Shown here: piece after piece, positions 36,769 to 47,032 of the stretch
Layout: each line of letters starts with the position of its first letter
Numbering within the stretch: position 1 is the stretch's first letter
Notes under the pieces: generated by a model
Told to the model about the DNA's origin: nothing
Databases searched by the model: none
The model's input: only the letters and a program-made list of their open reading frames with translations
Translations under genes and position numbers: made by a program
Assembly: GCF_000316645.1 (NCBI RefSeq)
Contig: NC_019684.1
Location: 6,087,501-6,151,500 of the forward strand
Direction: 5' to 3'
DNA: 64,000 nt
From: Nostoc sp. PCC 7524
GTDB taxonomy: Bacteria; Cyanobacteriota; Cyanobacteriia; Cyanobacteriales; Nostocaceae

Positions 36769-36795
36769 CCCTGGTATTTCCTCAAGATGCCAGGG
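36769..36795 (-). repeat. Hairpin between the precursor gene and the terpene-synthase-like gene
   Basis: CCCTGGTAT (36769-36777) and ATGCCAGGG (36787-36795) form a 9-bp stem with one mismatch and a 9-nt loop. No T-run follows on the transcribed strand. It could stabilise the precursor mRNA or slow polymerase so that the precursor is made in excess over the enzymes downstream. Confidence 0.5.
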
Positions 36796-36824
36796 ATATA
36801 CCATTTCCTAAGATATTGAGTCCT

Positions 36825-37022
36825 TTAGTTTGCAGTGGTGGTATCAGTGGTAGTCAATAATGGTTCTTTTGAGAATCCATCACAGTTACTACCACAACTT
36901 CCTCCCCAACCGGCAGTTGTAGCAACTGCTAGTTCTAAACGTCTTTCTAATTCTTCTACATCCATTTCTTCAAGGTTGAGGCTTTCAAACTCATTGTTGG
37001 GATTTTCAATGTTCTGACTCAT
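36825..37022 (-). CDS. RiPP precursor-like peptide (65 aa, Trp/Cys core)
   Basis: A small peptide with an acidic leader (MSQNIENPNNEFESLNLEE, then MDVEELERRLELA, a typical leader helix) and a putative core beginning near ATTAGWGGSCGSNCDGF, followed by a Thr-rich tail (LLTTTDTTTAN). AAGGAGAG sits 6-8 nt before the ATG, the best ribosome site in the cluster, as expected for a highly translated substrate. It lies 70 bp downstream of the radical-SAM/SPASM gene. The two Cys (CGSNC) and Trp are plausible sites for thioether or C-C crosslinks. I do not recognise a named class; cleavage site and product are unknown. Confidence 0.75.
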   Translation of the reverse strand: MSQNIENPNNEFESLNLEEMDVEELERRLELAVATTAGWGGSCGSNCDGFSKEPLLTTTDTTTAN

Positions 37023-37092
37023 TGGTATCTCTCCTTATGGATAAATAAACAGCAAATAGTGGAAATACACAGCTATACAGATGAAGACTTTT

Positions 37093-38598
37093 TTAAGCAG
37101 GACATACTTCTGGTTCTAACTCAACAGCATCCTCAGTCCTGGCAATATGATCTAGATAAGCCTCAGCTACACTGGCACGGAAGCGATTAGCAAAGCCATC
37201 ACAATAATTTGTGTGAAATTTGTTTTTATGGCTCATAGCTAAGGCAGCACAACCTCCGCCGCAAGAAAATGCGTAGCGACACTTGCGACAGACGGGATTT
37301 GAAACTACTGTACGATTTCGCCAAGTTTGGTTTAACTCTTCATTCAAAATCACTTGGCTGTCTTCGGTAATGTGACCAATGCGAATTTTTTCATCACCAG
37401 TTTTTTCCCAACACGCATAGATGTCGCCAAAGGAATCAAAGATGTACATCTTATTGTGTGCTGAACAAAAACTAGATTTAAAACTTGGTAATGGATCTCG
37501 GTGTTGTGTGAACAACTGCTTTGCTTTTTCTACTAGACCATCATTAGGGCGATAAATTACTTGCATATTAGGATATTGATGGCGCATTTTGTCTAATGCC
37601 TGATTTAGCTCCCACGAGTTGAAAGTTGTTTTGACACTGGTTTGGGAATTGCTGGCGTGAACTGGCGAAGTATAGGCAGAAAACTTTTTGTATTTATGCC
37701 ATCCCCTGGCAATTATTTCATCAGCTAAATCAGGTAATGTCTCAATATTATTGCGGTCAATATTCATGCGTACACTGACTTCAACTCCTAAGCTTAAAGC
37801 CATGCTAATATTTTCCGCAATCACCTCAAATGAGCCACTACCATCTGCATAGATTCGTCGTTTATTATGTTCATCTGGTGGGCCATCAAGAGTAATTTGT
37901 AGTCTGGAAATTTTGTCAGGACTTAGCAAATCTTGGTACGCTGTTAACTCAGTAGCATTAGTCACAGCCGAGAATGTAGCTTTACCTAAAGATAAGGCCT
38001 TATTGACAATGTAATTAACAATAGAATGGCTGGCTTCTAATAATGGCTCTCCACCAAAAAATGTAATATGTCTTGGTAAATCTGGATTGTCTAATATGCC
38101 ATGACCGGCTTCAATCTTAGGCATAGCAGCAAAAATCCTATCTACCATTTCTGGCTGCATTGTTTGCAATAAATGTTTGAAAGCAGAATTTGTCCTCATG
38201 TGATCTTGGAAGCAATAAGGACAACGTAGATTACAACTATAGGTAGGCATAAATATATATCCAGGCATCAAACGGCTCTGGAAATAATGCAATTTTGTTG
38301 CCACCTGAGAAAAATATTCCTCTTCTTCCATCACTGTCATTTCAGTTAAGTAACCGCGTTTTTTGAGTAACTCGATAGTGACATTAGTAGGAGGAACTAC
38401 TTTACCTGTAATTGTTGGTTCAGGACTCCAGTCTCCATAAAGTGGTTTAGGAGGATGTTTATGTTCTAGCGATCGCAAATAGGTAGCTACACGTTGAGAA
38501 ACTTTATCATAAGCTCCTGTGTAGCCATGAATAATCAACATTTCTTCTTGATTGCCGGGTAAGTCTACATAAATTGTGTAACTGCTTGTACGCATCAT
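37093..38598 (-). CDS. Radical SAM/SPASM peptide-modifying enzyme
   Basis: 501 residues from ATG at 38598 (an upstream TTG at 38616 is possible). The N-terminal about 110 residues include HGYTGAYDKVSQRVATYLRS, resembling a peptide-recognition region. The radical SAM domain has CNLRCPYC (CxxxCxxC, first Cys at about 122 in this numbering), FFGGEPLLEA and LQITLDGPPDEHNKRR. The C-terminal SPASM domain binds auxiliary Fe-S clusters, with Cys in FCSAHN, YACWE, CRKCRYAFSCGGGC and NYCDGF. Such enzymes install thioether, C-C or epimer changes in ribosomal peptides; the 65-residue peptide immediately downstream is the evident substrate. First gene of the cluster. Confidence 0.9.
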   Translation of the reverse strand: MMRTSSYTIYVDLPGNQEEMLIIHGYTGAYDKVSQRVATYLRSLEHKHPPKPLYGDWSPEPTITGKVVPPTNVTIELLKKRGYLTEMTVMEEEEYFSQVATKLHYFQSRLMPGYIFMPTYSCNLRCPYCFQDHMRTNSAFKHLLQTMQPEMVDRIFAAMPKIEAGHGILDNPDLPRHITFFGGEPLLEASHSIVNYIVNKALSLGKATFSAVTNATELTAYQDLLSPDKISRLQITLDGPPDEHNKRRIYADGSGSFEVIAENISMALSLGVEVSVRMNIDRNNIETLPDLADEIIARGWHKYKKFSAYTSPVHASNSQTSVKTTFNSWELNQALDKMRHQYPNMQVIYRPNDGLVEKAKQLFTQHRDPLPSFKSSFCSAHNKMYIFDSFGDIYACWEKTGDEKIRIGHITEDSQVILNEELNQTWRNRTVVSNPVCRKCRYAFSCGGGCAALAMSHKNKFHTNYCDGFANRFRASVAEAYLDHIARTEDAVELEPEVCPA

Positions 38599-39308
38599 AT
38601 TTTTGTGTGTTTTCAATAGTAACTAGAGTATATAAATGCAGAAAATATTACCTGTGTTTTCTTTGCTAATCAGTGGTTTTAGCTCCAAAAATATTTAATT
38701 TTATAGGTTATTTATTTGGTTGATGCTTGCGCTTTTCTTCACAAATTCAAGACTAAAATTCAAAATTTAATTACTGCTTATAACTGAATTAACTTTTGAT
38801 TAATTTCCATATTTAAACTACTTTATTTAGTTTTGTAATTAATAATAAATTATTAGTAATAATTAGCCAATAAATTCGTAAAAGCATATATTTTTGCTTG
38901 AAAATTTATTTATTAAAAAAATATTGATTATGTAAACACAAGTAAATTAATAATTAATAAATATTGAGAGAGTATACAAAAAGTTATATGGCAATCTGAT
39001 TTGATTCCTACAATTATTTGCATAGGCCGGGAGTAGGGAAATCTTGCCCTGTTCCCTGTTCCCTTTAATACGCGGTCTTAGGGCTTCAGCTGGAATTTCG
39101 AGTTGAACTAAGCCCCTGCTTTGTAGATGATTAAGTGATTGCCCCATCTAAACCTCCGGGGTACTCCCGCCACATCTGTACTCAGATGATTACAGGCCGA
39201 TTCAAATCCTCAATTCCCCAACCTATTTTGTCAAGTGGCTGAATATTGGGTTAAAATAAGCGATCGCAAACTTTGTAATTAGTAGCCGGATATTCCCCGG
39301 AGGTATAA
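38599..39308. other. 710-bp AT-rich spacer with a structured relic
   Basis: From 38599 to about 38990 the DNA is extremely AT-rich and holds the presumed promoter of the radical-SAM cluster, which I cannot pinpoint. From about 39025 to 39240 composition changes abruptly: CCCTGTT heptamers (39046-39066), an imperfect GGGCTT...AAGCCC hairpin (about 39077-39116) and a CGGGGTACTCCCG hairpin (39158-39170). This block resembles a decayed end of an IS605-type element but I cannot confirm it. A 66-codon minus frame at 38947-39147 is not convincing. The promoter of the Ycf65 gene should be near 39240-39295. Confidence 0.5.
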
Positions 39309-39608
39309 TTGTCCAAGTTCATTTTGAAAATTCTTTGGCTAGACGAGAACGTTGCCCTGGCAGTCGATCAAGTTGTAGGCAAAGGTACAAGTCCTTTGAC
39401 TAAGTATTTTTTCTGGCCCAGAAATGATGCCTGGGAAGAGTTAAAGAAAGAACTCGAATCTAAACACTGGATCTCTGATATTGATCGCGTCGAGTTGCTC
39501 AACAAGGCAACAGAAGTGATTAACTACTGGCAAGAGGAAGGCAGAAACCGCCCGATGGCAGAAGCACAGTTGAAATTCCCTGAAGTTGCCTTCACTGGTA
39601 GTGCTTGA
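39309..39608 (+). CDS. ycf65: Ycf65/PSRP-3 30S ribosomal protein
   Basis: A 99-residue protein matching the plastid-specific ribosomal protein 3 (Ycf65, cS23) family, found in cyanobacteria and chloroplasts as part of the small subunit. Conserved core: [28 protein letters not shown] and [14 protein letters not shown]. The start codon is TTG, supported by CCGGAGG ending 6 nt before it and by the family N-terminus (SKFxLK). Single gene, bounded by the AT-rich spacer and a heptamer tract. Confidence 0.95.
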   Translation: MSKFILKILWLDENVALAVDQVVGKGTSPLTKYFFWPRNDAWEELKKELESKHWISDIDRVELLNKATEVINYWQEEGRNRPMAEAQLKFPEVAFTGSA

Positions 39609-39610
39609 TG

Positions 39611-39646
39611 AGGTATTGGGGATTGGGGATTGGGGACTGGGGACTG
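39611..39646. repeat. Heptamer tract (GGGGATT/GGGGACT)
   Basis: About five GGGGATT/GGGGACT units between Ycf65 and the convergent kinase-WD40 gene. The same unit recurs at 41380-41412, 46936-46981, 49027-49062, 51093-51145 and 57608-57651. Confidence 0.85.
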
Positions 39647-39656
39647 GGTAAAATTT

Positions 39657-41378
39657 TTACACCCAGCACTCATGACTCAATTGCCATAATTTAATGGTTT
39701 TGTCTTTACTACCACTGGCAATTAGTTGTGACACTTGACTGGTAGCGATAGCAGTCACTGAGTTTACATGACCGGAAAGGGTAGCAATCTCCTCGGTTGT
39801 GCTGATTTTCCAAAGCTTGATTGTTTTGTCCCAACTTGCACTAATCAGTGTTTTGCTATCGGCAGTAAAAGTTACTGCCACCACTGACCAGGAATGGCCT
39901 AAAAGTGTGCCAATTAGCTGACCAGTGTGAATATCCCACAATTTAATGGTGTTATCATCGCTGCCTGTGGACAGAATTTTACCATCTGGACTAAAAGCGA
40001 TCGCTAAAACTGCCCGTGTATGATCTAACAAGGTATCACACGGGCAGTTTTGTATTTCTCCCTCAGACTCAGTAATTGCTTTCATCCGCCATAGCCGTAT
40101 TGTTCTGTCAAAACCAGCACTGGCTAAAAGTTGCCCTTGGGGACTAAACCCTACTGCACTGACTTGTAGAGTATGTCCTTTTAAGGTGTGAATTTCTTTA
40201 CCTGTGTTGACATCCCACAATTTGATGGTTTTGTCCCAACTACCACTGGCGAGAATTTGTCCATCGGGATGAAAACTCACTGATTTGACGGCGCGTGAGT
40301 GTCCAATTAAGGTGTACATTTCTCTTGATGTTTTGAGATGCCATAATTTGATGGTGTGATCATCGCTGGCTGTGGCTAAAATGTCTCCGTTGGGACTAAA
40401 AGCAACTGATGTTACAGTTTGGGAATGTCCCGATAAGGTATTAACTATTTTTTGAGTATTTAAATCCCATAATCTAATAATTTTGTCTTCGCCACCACTG
40501 GCTAATGTATTACTATCAGGACTAATGGCTAGAGAATTAATAGTATTGGTTGTGAGAGTTTGAACGCATTGCCAGGGCGATTTTAAATTACTACTGCTGG
40601 TGTTGTATATATTAGCAATACCCATTAATTGCATGACTTCTTTTGCTGATTGGAAACGTTGAGAAATAGCTTTTTGTAAGAGTTTTTCTATAAGTTGTGT
40701 CAGGCGATCGCCTATTTTATTAGTAAGATATTGTTGCCACACCCAGCAATCATTGGCAATGTCAAATAAGTCAAAGGGTGAAATCTGCGTTAGGAGATAA
40801 ATACAAGTGATACCTAAGCTATAAAGGTCACTAGCAAATATGGGTTGACCTCGAATTTGCTCTGGTGCGGCATATTCGGGATTACCATGAATATTTTCAT
40901 TATGCTTTATTCCTGAAGCGATTTGAGCAGTACCAAAATCGACTAATACTAAATTTCCTGAACTGGTACGAATGATATTTTGGGGTTTGATATCACAATG
41001 AATAATCTGGCGATCGCTAATAAATTTCAATACTGGTAATATATCTTTTAAAAGTTGCCAAATTTGAGCTTCATTAAAAGTTCCTTCTTCTTCAACTACC
41101 TGAGCTAAATTTGAGCCTGCAATAAATTCTTGTACTAAATAAAAGTGTCCGTTTTCTGGGAAGTATGCTAATAAAGCTGGTATGTGTGGATGTTGACCTA
41201 GTTCCTTTAATAGCTGTGCTTTTTGTGTAAATGTTTCTGGTGTGTAGTTGTGAGTCCATAATTTTTGGACTACGCAACGCACAGGAGGCAATTGACTCTC
41301 ATCTACAGCCAGGTAGGTTTGACAAAATCCTCCTTGACTTAACAAAGTTAGTAGACGATAGCGGTTTTGTAAAAGCAT
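39657..41378 (-). CDS. Ser/Thr protein kinase with seven WD40 repeats
   Basis: 573 residues from [17 protein letters not shown]; the in-frame extension upstream is translated heptamer repeat (PNPQSPI) and is excluded. The kinase domain (about 5-270) has a glycine-rich loop [12 protein letters not shown], catalytic loop HCDIKPQN (HRD replaced by HCD), DFGTAQ, and the APE-like [11 protein letters not shown]. After a short linker come seven WD40 repeats (about 285-570), most ending in IKLW/IRLW, enough for one closed propeller. Cyanobacterial kinase-WD40 fusions are common in Nostoc; the propeller likely binds partners. A GGGGATT heptamer tract abuts the start codon, with no visible Shine-Dalgarno. 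Confidence 0.93.
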   Translation of the reverse strand: MLLQNRYRLLTLLSQGGFCQTYLAVDESQLPPVRCVVQKLWTHNYTPETFTQKAQLLKELGQHPHIPALLAYFPENGHFYLVQEFIAGSNLAQVVEEEGTFNEAQIWQLLKDILPVLKFISDRQIIHCDIKPQNIIRTSSGNLVLVDFGTAQIASGIKHNENIHGNPEYAAPEQIRGQPIFASDLYSLGITCIYLLTQISPFDLFDIANDCWVWQQYLTNKIGDRLTQLIEKLLQKAISQRFQSAKEVMQLMGIANIYNTSSSNLKSPWQCVQTLTTNTINSLAISPDSNTLASGGEDKIIRLWDLNTQKIVNTLSGHSQTVTSVAFSPNGDILATASDDHTIKLWHLKTSREMYTLIGHSRAVKSVSFHPDGQILASGSWDKTIKLWDVNTGKEIHTLKGHTLQVSAVGFSPQGQLLASAGFDRTIRLWRMKAITESEGEIQNCPCDTLLDHTRAVLAIAFSPDGKILSTGSDDNTIKLWDIHTGQLIGTLLGHSWSVVAVTFTADSKTLISASWDKTIKLWKISTTEEIATLSGHVNSVTAIATSQVSQLIASGSKDKTIKLWQLSHECWV

Positions 41379-41379
41379 T

Positions 41380-41412
41380 ATTGGGGATTGGGGATTGGGG
41401 ATTGGGGACTGG
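41380..41412. repeat. Heptamer tract directly before the kinase-WD40 start codon
   Basis: Four to five GGGGATT/GGGGACT units end one base from the ATG (41376-41378), so the whole ribosome-binding region is repeat DNA. Confidence 0.85.
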
Positions 41413-41456
41413 GAAAAGTCTTCCTCATCTTCCCTCACTCCCCCATCTCCCCTACC

Positions 41457-43532
41457 TTATTTATCCTTCGGTAATTCTACAAATAGCTGAGGAGTCCCAT
41501 TCTGTGAGGCTGGTGTAGGTATTGGTTGTGGATGTATGGGTGTGACTTCACCAGTTTTATTGGTTTGATTCCATAAAATCATGGACAATAACCCATCAAC
41601 TAAGCCGTTGGTGCTGCCGTTGCTGCCGCCTACTAAGATATCGGGAATCAAACGGACGTTGCGATCGCCTATAATCTGCATCAGTTGCATAGCGGTATAA
41701 CCTTGTGTTCCCAAGGCTTCCACACCAGCGCGGTAGGTTTCGGCTTTGGCGTTACCTGTTGCTCTAATTCCTTCAGCTTCCGCAACTGCCCGTAGTTTGG
41801 TAGATTCAGCTTCCCCATTGGCTTGCTTAATGTGGGCTTGGGCTTTCAGTTCCGCAATTTGCACGCTTTGCTCTGATTTCACCATTTCTTGCTGAATATC
41901 AGCCAAAGCGGTTTCTCTCACAAGTTTCTGCCGTTGGGTTTGTGCCATCTGCTGCACTTCGTAAGTTTTACGTTCTTCCTCAGCAATTTTGCGGTCTGTT
42001 TGAGTCTGCATCAGCGATGCTGGCGGTTGAATGTCACCAATCAACGTATCAATTGCTTGCACATCGTAAGTCCGCAATGCTGTTTTGATATACTCCGAGG
42101 CTTCAACTTGGCGTTCACTCCGAGCATTCAAGAAGTCTAGTACCGTGTAATCTTGGGCTGAGTTGCGGAAATAATTCCCAATACTTGGTTCTAAGACGTT
42201 ATCAACTAAGTTTTGCATTGAACCAACGCGAGAAATGACCTTTGGCGCATCCAACGCGCCGACATGAATAATTTGTGAAACTTCTAAATCAAAGGCAAAA
42301 CCATCTTTAGAACGTACCGTTAAAGATTCTAAATTTGCGTCGTATTTGTGTCTTTCTGTGCGTCCTGACCAGTTCAAAACTATGTTAGTAGTTGGTACTA
42401 ATTCCACTTTCATGATGCGGGTGTTAATAGGGTGTTTACCTGGATACAGAGGTTCAACCCAAACACCTTTATGACCAGGATTGACTAAGTTACCGTGGGT
42501 AAAAGCCGCACCACTCACATCTTCTTGGGCTTCACCCACAAAGGAAATTACTACACCAACATAACCAATGGGAATTTCCGTCATTGGTACTTGTTCAACA
42601 TTTACCAACCAGGGATTGAGATTCCAAGAACCAGAAAGCAGAATCTGCTCTTGTAAACCTCTGCGTCCACCACCGTCCAAAAACTTCTGACCACTTTGAA
42701 AGTTATCATGTCCTGCAATCACCGGCCCGGCGATTTCACCCACAGGAATCGGCATCCCGTCCAAGGTGGTGACAATACCCACTTTATCAGAGGCCACGGT
42801 ATACACCCGTAACTGTTCAGGACTCATGCCCTGAGCCGTGGCGTTAGCAGCCATGATGATTTTAAACAGGGCAGTGTTGATGCGGTATGTACCAGCCGTG
42901 AGAAACCCCATTTGTCGCCCTTTTTCACCACCTTGGGTGAGGAATTTCCGGGCATCTTGGAAGTTATCACAATCTATGATTTTACCTAAAATGCGCTCTG
43001 GTGGAATAGAACCGCCATCAGCAGCGACAAGTAAGGCAATTTCACCTTGCGGCACTACAACCACGGACTCCTTCCGTACTGAATACTGCCAAGGCCAGTA
43101 ACCCCAGTGCCACCCAGGAGCAAGAGTATCTGCTTGTAAACCTGCTTCACCGTTGAGAGCAATCAACCGTCCGGCTGGTAGTCCCTTACCAGAAACAGCA
43201 AATTTTTTGACGACAATACCAACTTCCCGTTCGCCAATGACGACCAATCCGCCAAAAAACAGAGGAAAAAAGATCACCAAACCGCCAACTATCACAATCG
43301 GGACAAGCACCAGAGGATCAACCGCAGCAGCTCGATATTGTGTTGTGCTGATTGGTAATTGGATAATATTTGGTTTTGTTTGCTCCAGTGATATTACAGT
43401 AGATACTTTTACATTCGTAGCCTGAGCAGAGTTAACACCACCAGCTAATGCCAAAGAAGCTATTAAGGTAGTTGCAAAACGAGCTAATTTATTTTTTTCA
43501 GTCTTACCAAAGACAGATGAAAAACTTTTCAT
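41457..43532 (-). CDS. Large exported/membrane SPFH (flotillin-like) protein
   Basis: 691 residues from MKSFSSVFGKTEKNKLARF (AAGG 9 nt upstream). An N-terminal signal-like segment (about 13-39) and a second hydrophobic stretch (about 75-100, VPIVIVGGLVIFFPLFFGGLVVIG) precede the band-7 region. Two internal copies of a DNFQxxxKFLxxGGxxG unit (CDNFQDARKFLTQGGEKG and HDNFQSGQKFLDGGGRRG) flank VYTVASDKVGIVTTLDG, suggesting duplication within the beta-rich part. A long charged coiled coil with EAEGIRATGNAKAE, as in flotillins, follows near 580-640. Probable membrane microdomain scaffold; unusually long for the family. Confidence 0.85.
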   Translation of the reverse strand: MKSFSSVFGKTEKNKLARFATTLIASLALAGGVNSAQATNVKVSTVISLEQTKPNIIQLPISTTQYRAAAVDPLVLVPIVIVGGLVIFFPLFFGGLVVIGEREVGIVVKKFAVSGKGLPAGRLIALNGEAGLQADTLAPGWHWGYWPWQYSVRKESVVVVPQGEIALLVAADGGSIPPERILGKIIDCDNFQDARKFLTQGGEKGRQMGFLTAGTYRINTALFKIIMAANATAQGMSPEQLRVYTVASDKVGIVTTLDGMPIPVGEIAGPVIAGHDNFQSGQKFLDGGGRRGLQEQILLSGSWNLNPWLVNVEQVPMTEIPIGYVGVVISFVGEAQEDVSGAAFTHGNLVNPGHKGVWVEPLYPGKHPINTRIMKVELVPTTNIVLNWSGRTERHKYDANLESLTVRSKDGFAFDLEVSQIIHVGALDAPKVISRVGSMQNLVDNVLEPSIGNYFRNSAQDYTVLDFLNARSERQVEASEYIKTALRTYDVQAIDTLIGDIQPPASLMQTQTDRKIAEEERKTYEVQQMAQTQRQKLVRETALADIQQEMVKSEQSVQIAELKAQAHIKQANGEAESTKLRAVAEAEGIRATGNAKAETYRAGVEALGTQGYTAMQLMQIIGDRNVRLIPDILVGGSNGSTNGLVDGLLSMILWNQTNKTGEVTPIHPQPIPTPASQNGTPQLFVELPKDK

Positions 43533-43647
43533 AATTTGCGCCCTTCTGGGCAACTAATTATCTAAAGTATCACTTCAACCGAACTGAGCAAGATTTCTTA
43601 AACTTAGTATTATTTTTCCTCTCTACTCTGCGTTTAAAAAACCCATA

Positions 43648-43678
43648 AACAAAATAGGGTGAGCCAATAGCCCACCCT
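43648..43678 (-). terminator. Intrinsic terminator after atpC
   Basis: On the minus strand AGGGTGGGC and GCTCACCCT form a stem with one mismatch and a 5-nt loop, followed by ATTTTGTTT. It lies 25 bp beyond the atpC stop and would end the beta-epsilon transcript. Confidence 0.75.
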
Positions 43679-43702
43679 AAAAAATACTTACTTAGGATAC
43701 TT

Positions 43703-44116
43703 TTAAGCCAAACCGCCAGCCGCTTGAAAGCGAGCGCGAGCGCGTTTAAAGGCTTGATTTGCCTGAATTTGGGCTTGCCGATCGCCTGCGGGTACTTGGT
43801 TCAATTTTGCTTGTGCTTGGCTATAAGCAGCACGAGCTTCTTCTAGGTTAATGTTGTCGCCACGTTCAGCACCATTCACCAGAATAGTAACTTCGTTCTC
43901 TTCAACTTCAGCGAAACCACCTAGAAGGGCGATCGCTTGCCAATTTGTGCTTTTGCTGGGGCGTACTCTGAGTACGCCTGTATCCAGTGCGGTTAACAGT
44001 GGTGCGTGTCCACTGAGGATACCTAGCTGACCGGTAGTGCTGGGTAAAACCACTTCATCAGCTTCTGCATCCCACACTGTTTTATCTGGGGAAATTACAC
44101 GGACAGTTAGGGTCAT
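43703..44116 (-). CDS. atpC: ATP synthase F1 epsilon subunit
   Basis: 137 residues (called atpE in older cyanobacterial papers). The N-terminal beta-sandwich has [42 protein letters not shown], which is diagnostic, and the C-terminal helical pair contains [20 protein letters not shown]. It is the inhibitory/central-stalk subunit of thylakoid and plasma-membrane ATP synthase. It is downstream of atpD, as in other cyanobacteria where beta and epsilon form an operon apart from the main atp cluster. The 153-bp spacer holds TTACTCA heptamers. Confidence 0.97.
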   Translation of the reverse strand: MTLTVRVISPDKTVWDAEADEVVLPSTTGQLGILSGHAPLLTALDTGVLRVRPSKSTNWQAIALLGGFAEVEENEVTILVNGAERGDNINLEEARAAYSQAQAKLNQVPAGDRQAQIQANQAFKRARARFQAAGGLA

Positions 44117-44210
44117 GTTGCGGTTATGAACTATCAGTTATTAGTGATTAGTGCTGAGTGCTGAGTTAAAGGGTATTTTAAAAAGCACATCAGCAACAAG
44201 TAAGGAGACA

Positions 44211-44260
44211 TTACTCATTACTCATTACTCATTACTCATTACTCATTACTCATTACTCAG
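44211..44260. repeat. Heptamer tract (TTACTCA)n between atpD and atpC
   Basis: About seven perfect TTACTCA/CATTACT units inside the beta-epsilon operon, ending 10 bp after the beta stop. A related degenerate copy lies at about 44137-44165. Confidence 0.9.
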
Positions 44261-44269
44261 CACTACTGT

Positions 44270-46109
<1,840 letters not shown>

Positions 46110-46934
46110 CTAAAAAATTATCTGGGGGTGGATTAACTGATATCCGGCTGCTTTGATTTTTTGGTTAGAAACTTTGGCATTATAGGGACGTGTACTTTTG
46201 CTGGTATCATCCCACGATACTTTGGGCAAATTATATGTTGATAACAGCGTATCTAGTAATTCTTTACTGGTGAGATAGGCATCGTCTACTAAATTATAAA
46301 TGCCTTGTAATTGGTGTTGTCTGACAAACTCTATGGCTGCCACAATATCATCTAAATGAATCCAGTTGGTGACATCACTACCATTACCAGGACGAGTTGT
46401 GCCAGGAACACGGCTAAAGATTTTCATCAGTTCTCTACCATTACCATAAATACCTCCCAATCGCAAGATACAAACGCGAAGATTTTCATTAGATGCTGCT
46501 AGTAAAACATCTTCTGTTTCTTTCAGAATTTCTCCGTTCCGATTGCCGGGTTTAGCTGGGGTTTCTTCATCTACCCATGCGCCATTATGATCGCCATAAA
46601 TGGAATAACTGCCTGTATATATCAGTTGTTTAACATGAGAATTTTCTTGTAAAACCGAAACTAAAGTTTTAGCAGTATTTAAATAAGTTTCTTCATAGAC
46701 ATCTGCACCTTTTGCACCAACACTTAAAAGTACAACATCTTGATTTTGTAGTGCTGCTTTTAATCCTTCTAAGTTATTGCCTTTAGTAACTACAACTTTA
46801 TGAGCTAATGTTTGTAGTATGGGAACACGCTCAGGTGTAGTGGTGGTGACGGTAACAACAAAAGATGAATTTTGCTGCCAAGATTTAGCAATGGCGCAAC
46901 CGACATAGCCACAGCCAATAATTGTAATGTTCAT
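46110..46934 (-). CDS. NAD(P)-dependent epimerase/dehydratase (extended SDR)
   Basis: 274 residues. The N-terminal Rossmann motif is MNITIIGCGYVGCAIA (GxGxxG), followed by the acidic/nucleotide region. The catalytic Tyr region is YTGSYSIYGDHNGAWVDEE, a YleF/YeeZ-type epimerase pattern, without an obvious YxxxK in the standard place. RPGNGSDVTNWIHLDDIVAAIEF is typical of nucleotide-sugar epimerase-like members. Substrate unknown. The ATG is fused to a heptamer tract (CCCCATG), so no ordinary ribosome site exists. The J-domain gene lies upstream on the same strand. Confidence 0.88.
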   Translation of the reverse strand: MNITIIGCGYVGCAIAKSWQQNSSFVVTVTTTTPERVPILQTLAHKVVVTKGNNLEGLKAALQNQDVVLLSVGAKGADVYEETYLNTAKTLVSVLQENSHVKQLIYTGSYSIYGDHNGAWVDEETPAKPGNRNGEILKETEDVLLAASNENLRVCILRLGGIYGNGRELMKIFSRVPGTTRPGNGSDVTNWIHLDDIVAAIEFVRQHQLQGIYNLVDDAYLTSKELLDTLLSTYNLPKVSWDDTSKSTRPYNAKVSNQKIKAAGYQLIHPQIIF

Positions 46935-46935
46935 G

Positions 46936-46981
46936 GGGATTGGGGATTGGGGACTGGGGATTGGGGATTGGGGATTGGGGG
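46936..46981. repeat. Heptamer tract (GGGGATT) at the epimerase start codon
   Basis: Six or so GGGGATT/GGGGACT units whose last bases form the sequence right before the ATG of the epimerase gene. CTATTGC heptamers follow at about 46997-47030. Confidence 0.85.
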
Positions 46982-47032
46982 AGATAAGGAAGTCAAACTA
47001 TTGCCTATTGCCTATTCCCTATTGCCTACTAA

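Noticed and set aside
36835..37017. Plus-strand frame opposite the precursor peptide gene
   Set aside because: It mirrors the precursor's codons; the minus frame has a strong ribosome site and a leader-core layout next to the rSAM gene.
38947..39147. 66-codon minus-strand frame upstream of the rSAM gene
   Set aside because: Composed of heptamer-derived and AT-rich DNA, no ribosome site; more likely part of the decayed repeat block.
39148..39240. Possible tRNA (GATTCAAATC resembling a T-arm)
   Set aside because: Flanking bases do not pair as a T-stem, and no anticodon arm or acceptor stem could be built on either strand.
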